A DNA stretch of 10,786 bases from contig CBFHZM010000062.1 in assembly GCA_965660195.1 (NCBI GenBank), forward strand, positions 1-10,786, in the 5' to 3' direction. The stretch comes from JAYODZ01 sp965660195. GTDB lineage: Bacteria > Pseudomonadota > Alphaproteobacteria > RS24. The translations under genes were made by a program, and so were the position numbers. Below are positions 7,884 through 10,786 of the stretch, piece by piece. Below the pieces are notes generated by a model. It had not been told where the DNA came from. It ran no database searches and saw only the letters and a program-made list of their open reading frames with translations. Each line of letters opens with the position of its first letter. The stretch's first letter is position 1.

Positions 7884-8255
7884 ATGCCTACCATTAACCA
7901 ATTGGTCCGCAAACCGCGGCAAAAAGTAACCCGCCGGAATAAGGTGCCTGCTATGGAGGCTTGCCCTCAAAAACGTGGCGTTTGCACTCGCGTCTATACA
8001 ACGACGCCGAAAAAGCCGAACTCGGCATTGCGGAAAGTCGCACGTGTGCGCTTGACCAATGGCTTTGAGGTCACAAGTTATATTCCTGGCGAAGGCCATA
8101 ATTTGCAAGAACACTCTGTTGTTATGATCCGCGGTGGTCGCGTGAAAGACCTTCCTGGTGTGCGCTATCACATCATCCGCGGGACACTGGATACTCAGGG
8201 TGTTAAAGATCGTCGTCAACGCCGCTCGAAATACGGCGCGAAGCGTCCGAAATAG
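7884..8255 (+). CDS. rpsL: 30S ribosomal protein S12
   Basis: S12 sits at the decoding centre of the 30S subunit, helps monitor codon-anticodon pairing, and is the classic site of streptomycin-resistance mutations. The product is 123 residues from ATG 7884 to TAG 8253-8255, starting MPTINQLVRKPRQK as the family does. Key segments: CPQKRGVCTRVYTTTPKKPN with K43 (codon 8010-8012), then IPGEGHNLQEHSVVMIRGG, then GRVKDLPGVRYH with K88 (8145-8147) and D89 (8148-8150). D89 is the equivalent of the residue methylthiolated by RimO in E. coli. Lysine is present at both common resistance positions, so the protein looks like the streptomycin-sensitive form. The tail RRQRRSKYGAKRPK is strongly basic, as usual for rRNA contact. 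It is the first gene of the str cluster, preceded by a possible structured leader, and its stop codon overlaps the rpsG ribosome binding site. Confidence 0.99.
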   Translation: MPTINQLVRKPRQKVTRRNKVPAMEACPQKRGVCTRVYTTTPKKPNSALRKVARVRLTNGFEVTSYIPGEGHNLQEHSVVMIRGGRVKDLPGVRYHIIRGTLDTQGVKDRRQRRSKYGAKRPK

Positions 8256-8259
8256 GGAG
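8254..8259 (+). promoter_or_regulatory. rpsG Shine-Dalgarno overlapping the rpsL stop codon
   Basis: AGGGAG begins on the last two bases of the rpsL TAG stop (8253-8255) and lies 7 nt before the rpsG ATG at 8267. Ribosomes ending on rpsL would therefore stand on the rpsG initiation site, which favours translational coupling. Confidence 0.8.
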
Positions 8260-8266
8260 TAGATAG

Positions 8267-8737
8267 ATGTCTCGTCGTCACCGCGCTGAAAAACGTGAGA
8301 TCAACCCTGATGCCAAATTTGGCGATGTGGTACTTACCAAATTTATGAACAGCTTGATGCTGCACGGTAAAAAATCGACTGCTGAAACTATTTTATACAG
8401 CGCGCTTGATCGCGTTGAAGAGAAGCTGAAGCGCGAGCCTTTGGCCGCCTTCCATGAGGCGCTTGAAAATGTGATGCCCGCCGCTGAAGTGCGGTCGCGT
8501 CGTGTTGGCGGGGCAACCTATCAGGTGCCGGTTGAAGTGCGTCCCGAGCGTAAGCAAGCGCTGGCCATACGCTGGATTATTTCAGCGGCACGGGCCCGCA
8601 ATGAAAATACGATGGAAGAGCGTCTTGCTGGTGAGTTTTTGGATGCCGTCAATAATCGCGGCTCGGCGGTCAAGAAACGCGAGGATACGCACCGTATGGC
8701 AGAAGCCAACCGGGCTTTCTCGCATTATCGCTGGTAA
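8267..8737 (+). CDS. rpsG: 30S ribosomal protein S7
   Basis: S7 is a primary binding protein of the 16S rRNA 3' major domain. It starts assembly of the 30S head and lies near the E-site tRNA. The product is 156 residues (ATG 8267 to TAA 8735-8737), the normal length for bacterial S7. It begins MSRRHRAEKREI and shows the conserved beta-hairpin motif RSRRVGGATYQVPVEV at residues 76-91, then RPERKQALAIRWI, and ends with RMAEANRAFSHYRW. Residues 71-73 are PAA where many homologues have a valine before EVRSRR; this is a mild change. It lies 11 nt after rpsL with an overlapping ribosome binding site, and 18 nt before fusA. In E. coli S7 represses its own operon by binding the longer rpsL-rpsG spacer. 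No such spacer exists here, so any feedback must use another site. Confidence 0.99.
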   Translation: MSRRHRAEKREINPDAKFGDVVLTKFMNSLMLHGKKSTAETILYSALDRVEEKLKREPLAAFHEALENVMPAAEVRSRRVGGATYQVPVEVRPERKQALAIRWIISAARARNENTMEERLAGEFLDAVNNRGSAVKKREDTHRMAEANRAFSHYRW

Positions 8738-8755
8738 TTTCGGAAAGTTAAGACT

Positions 8756-10786
8756 ATGGCACGTAAAACACCCCTCGGCGATTATCGCAATATTGGTATC
8801 ATGGCGCATATCGACGCCGGTAAAACGACCACGACGGAACGTATTCTGTACTATACGGGCGTGAGCTATAAAATCGGTGAAGTTCATGATGGCGCGGCCA
8901 CAATGGACTGGATGGAGCAAGAACAAGAGCGGGGTATTACGATTACCTCTGCTGCCACCACCTGCTTTTGGCGTGATAAGCGCATCAATATTATCGATAC
9001 GCCTGGCCACGTTGACTTCACGATTGAGGTTGAGCGGTCATTGCGGGTGCTTGACGGCGCCGTGGCCGTGTTTGACTCGGTCGCTGGTGTGGAGCCGCAA
9101 TCAGAAACAGTGTGGCGCCAGGCTGATAAATATAACGTGCCGCGCATGTGCTTTATCAACAAGATGGACCGTACCGGAGCCAACTTTTACCGTTGCGTTG
9201 ATATGATCATTAACCGTTTGGGCGCGCGTCCATTGGTGACGCAGCTGCCGATCGGTGCTGAGAGTGATTTTGAAGGCGTTGTTGATCTGATCAATATGCG
9301 CGAGATTATCTGGAAAGAAGAGAGTTTGGGGGCCGAGTTCGAATATCGTGACATCCGAGCCGACCTCAAAGAACAAGCTGACAAGTATCGCGCCGACCTC
9401 GTTGAAACCGCGGTCGAAGTCGATGACGACGTTATGGAAGCCTATCTCGAGGGCAATGAGCCTGACAGCGACACACTGATCAAGTGTATTCGCAAGGGTA
9501 CAATTAATCAGAGTTTTGTACCGATTTTGTGCGGTACGGCCTTTAAAAACAAAGGCGTTCAGCCTCTGCTTGATGCCGTGGTTGATTATATGCCTTCTCC
9601 CGTTGATGTTGACGCTATCCAAGGTATCGATGTCAAAACGGAAGAGACCATCGTCCGTAAAACGTCGGACAGCGAGCCTTTGTCGATGTTGGCTTTTAAA
9701 ATCGCCAATGACCCCTTCGTTGGTTCTCTGACTTTTGCGCGGATTTATTCGGGCAAACTCGAGAGTGGTATTTCTGTTCTGAATACGGTCAAAGATAAGC
9801 GTGAGCGTATTGGCCGGATGCTACAAATGCACGCCAACTCTCGTGAAGAAATCAAAGAAGCCTATGCTGGCGATATTGTTGCGCTGGTTGGTATGAAAGA
9901 CACCACCACAGGTGACACACTTTGTGCTGTTGAGAGCCCAGTTATTCTCGAGCGTATGGAATTCCCGGAGCCTGTTATTCAGGTTGCTGTTGAGCCAAAA
10001 ACTAAGGGCGACCAGGAAAAAATGGGTATGGCGCTGAGCCGTCTGGCGCAGGAAGATCCGTCTTTCCGTGTCTTTAGTGATGAGGAAAGTGGCCAAACAA
10101 TTATCGCCGGTATGGGCGAGCTGCACCTCGACATTATTGTTGATCGGATGCGTCGCGAATTTAAAGTGGAAGCCAATGTGGGTGCGCCGCAGGTGGCCTA
10201 TCGTGAAACCTTCACCAAAGCCGCTGAAGTTGACTACACGCACAAAAAACAAACCGGTGGTTCTGGTCAGTTTGCCCGTGTGAAAATGATTATCACGCCC
10301 ATGGAACCAGGTGGTGGTTATGAGTTTGAAAACAAAATCGTCGGCGGTTCGATCCCGCGTGAATATATTCCGGGCGTCGAAAAGGGTATCGAGAGTGTGC
10401 GTGAAAATGGCGTCCTCGCCGGCTTCCCGATGATCGACTTTAAAGTCGAACTAATCGACGGTGCTTTCCATGATGTTGACTCGAGTGTTATGGCGTTTGA
10501 AATCGCCGCACGTGCAGCCTTCCGCGAAGCATCGCGTGACGCAGGCGCCCGTCTGCTCGAGCCGATTATGTCGGTCGAGGTTGTAACGCCTGAAGAGCAT
10601 ATGGGCGACGTGATCGGTGACTTGAACAGTCGTCGCGGTCAAGTGCGCGGCACTGAAAGTCGTGGTAATGCTGCTGTCGTGAATGCGATGGTGCCGCTGG
10701 CCAATATGTTTGGTTATGTAAATAACCTGCGCTCGATGTCGCAAGGCCGCGCGCAATATTCAATGCAATTTGATCACTACGAACCT
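8756..10786 (+). CDS. fusA: Translation elongation factor G, 3'-truncated by window edge
   Basis: EF-G is the GTPase that drives tRNA-mRNA translocation and, with ribosome recycling factor, splits the ribosome. The frame is open from ATG 8756 (MARKTPLGDYRNIGIMAHID) to the right edge, 677 codons without a stop. Alphaproteobacterial EF-G is usually about 690-695 residues, so roughly 15 C-terminal residues lie outside. GTPase motifs: P-loop AHIDAGKTT (17-25); switch I RGITI (59-63, T62); DTPGH (81-85) with catalytic-position H85; NKMD (135-138); CGTA (259-262) at the G5 position. Domain II shows GDIVALVGMKDTTTGDTL. Domain IV carries QTGGSGQFARVK and the tip loop DGAFHDVDSS (H572), which reaches the decoding centre. 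Domain V includes EEHMGDVIGDLNSRRGQV and NMFGYVNNLRSMSQGRA. Location directly after rpsL-rpsG supports the canonical translocase rather than an EF-G paralogue. Its ribosome binding site (GGAAAG, 8742-8747, 8 nt spacing) is weaker than those of its neighbours. Confidence 0.99.
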   Translation, partial: MARKTPLGDYRNIGIMAHIDAGKTTTTERILYYTGVSYKIGEVHDGAATMDWMEQEQERGITITSAATTCFWRDKRINIIDTPGHVDFTIEVERSLRVLDGAVAVFDSVAGVEPQSETVWRQADKYNVPRMCFINKMDRTGANFYRCVDMIINRLGARPLVTQLPIGAESDFEGVVDLINMREIIWKEESLGAEFEYRDIRADLKEQADKYRADLVETAVEVDDDVMEAYLEGNEPDSDTLIKCIRKGTINQSFVPILCGTAFKNKGVQPLLDAVVDYMPSPVDVDAIQGIDVKTEETIVRKTSDSEPLSMLAFKIANDPFVGSLTFARIYSGKLESGISVLNTVKDKRERIGRMLQMHANSREEIKEAYAGDIVALVGMKDTTTGDTLCAVESPVILERMEFPEPVIQVAVEPKTKGDQEKMGMALSRLAQEDPSFRVFSDEESGQTIIAGMGELHLDIIVDRMRREFKVEANVGAPQVAYRETFTKAAEVDYTHKKQTGGSGQFARVKMIITPMEPGGGYEFENKIVGGSIPREYIPGVEKGIESVRENGVLAGFPMIDFKVELIDGAFHDVDSSVMAFEIAARAAFREASRDAGARLLEPIMSVEVVTPEEHMGDVIGDLNSRRGQVRGTESRGNAAVVNAMVPLANMFGYVNNLRSMSQGRAQYSMQFDHYEP

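Noticed and set aside
7689..8219. Minus-strand open frame (176 codons) covering the rpsL leader and rpsL
   Set aside because: Most of it is antisense to rpsL, and its translation shows no family motif and no promoter context; rejected as a gene.
1..10786. Hidden accessory system, mobile element, CRISPR array or integration site
   Set aside because: Almost every base belongs to five essential genes in a conserved order; no repeats, transposase, attachment-like duplication or composition break was seen on either strand.

Overview
This window is a stretch of core chromosomal housekeeping sequence in which every gene lies on the + strand: the 3' four-fifths of rpoB, complete rpoC, complete rpsL, complete rpsG, and fusA lacking only its last codons. 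Protein signatures point to an alphaproteobacterium of moderate GC content. They include the RpoC start MNHEVMNIFNPQ, a 123-residue S12, the RpoB rifampicin region with DQTNP where E. coli has DQNNP, and rpoBC running straight into the rpsL-rpsG-fusA (str) cluster. I cannot place it below class; a Rhodospirillales-like lineage is possible but unproven.

Layout: 1-3281 is rpoB, cut by the left edge and missing about the first 300 residues. A 38-nt gap with a small hairpin leads to rpoC (3320-7492), which is preceded by a strong Shine-Dalgarno sequence. A clear intrinsic terminator (7526-7554) closes the RNA polymerase transcription unit. The rest of the 391-nt gap before rpsL holds a candidate promoter (7576-7605) and a probable structured 5' leader. 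rpsL (7884-8255), rpsG (8267-8737) and fusA (8756 to the right edge) follow with gaps of only 11 and 18 nt, so they look co-transcribed. In many alphaproteobacteria tuf and rpsJ come next, which would lie beyond the window.

The gene products form the transcription and translation core: the beta and beta' subunits of RNA polymerase, two 30S proteins (S12 at the decoding centre, S7 organising the 30S head) and the translocase EF-G. All catalytic and metal-binding motifs I checked are intact, reading frames are continuous, and I see no mobile element, CRISPR array, tRNA/rRNA or foreign cargo. I found no evidence of an undescribed system. The points worth a second look concern regulation: the rpsL leader, and the very tight rpsL-rpsG junction that leaves no room for an E. 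coli-style S7 operator.
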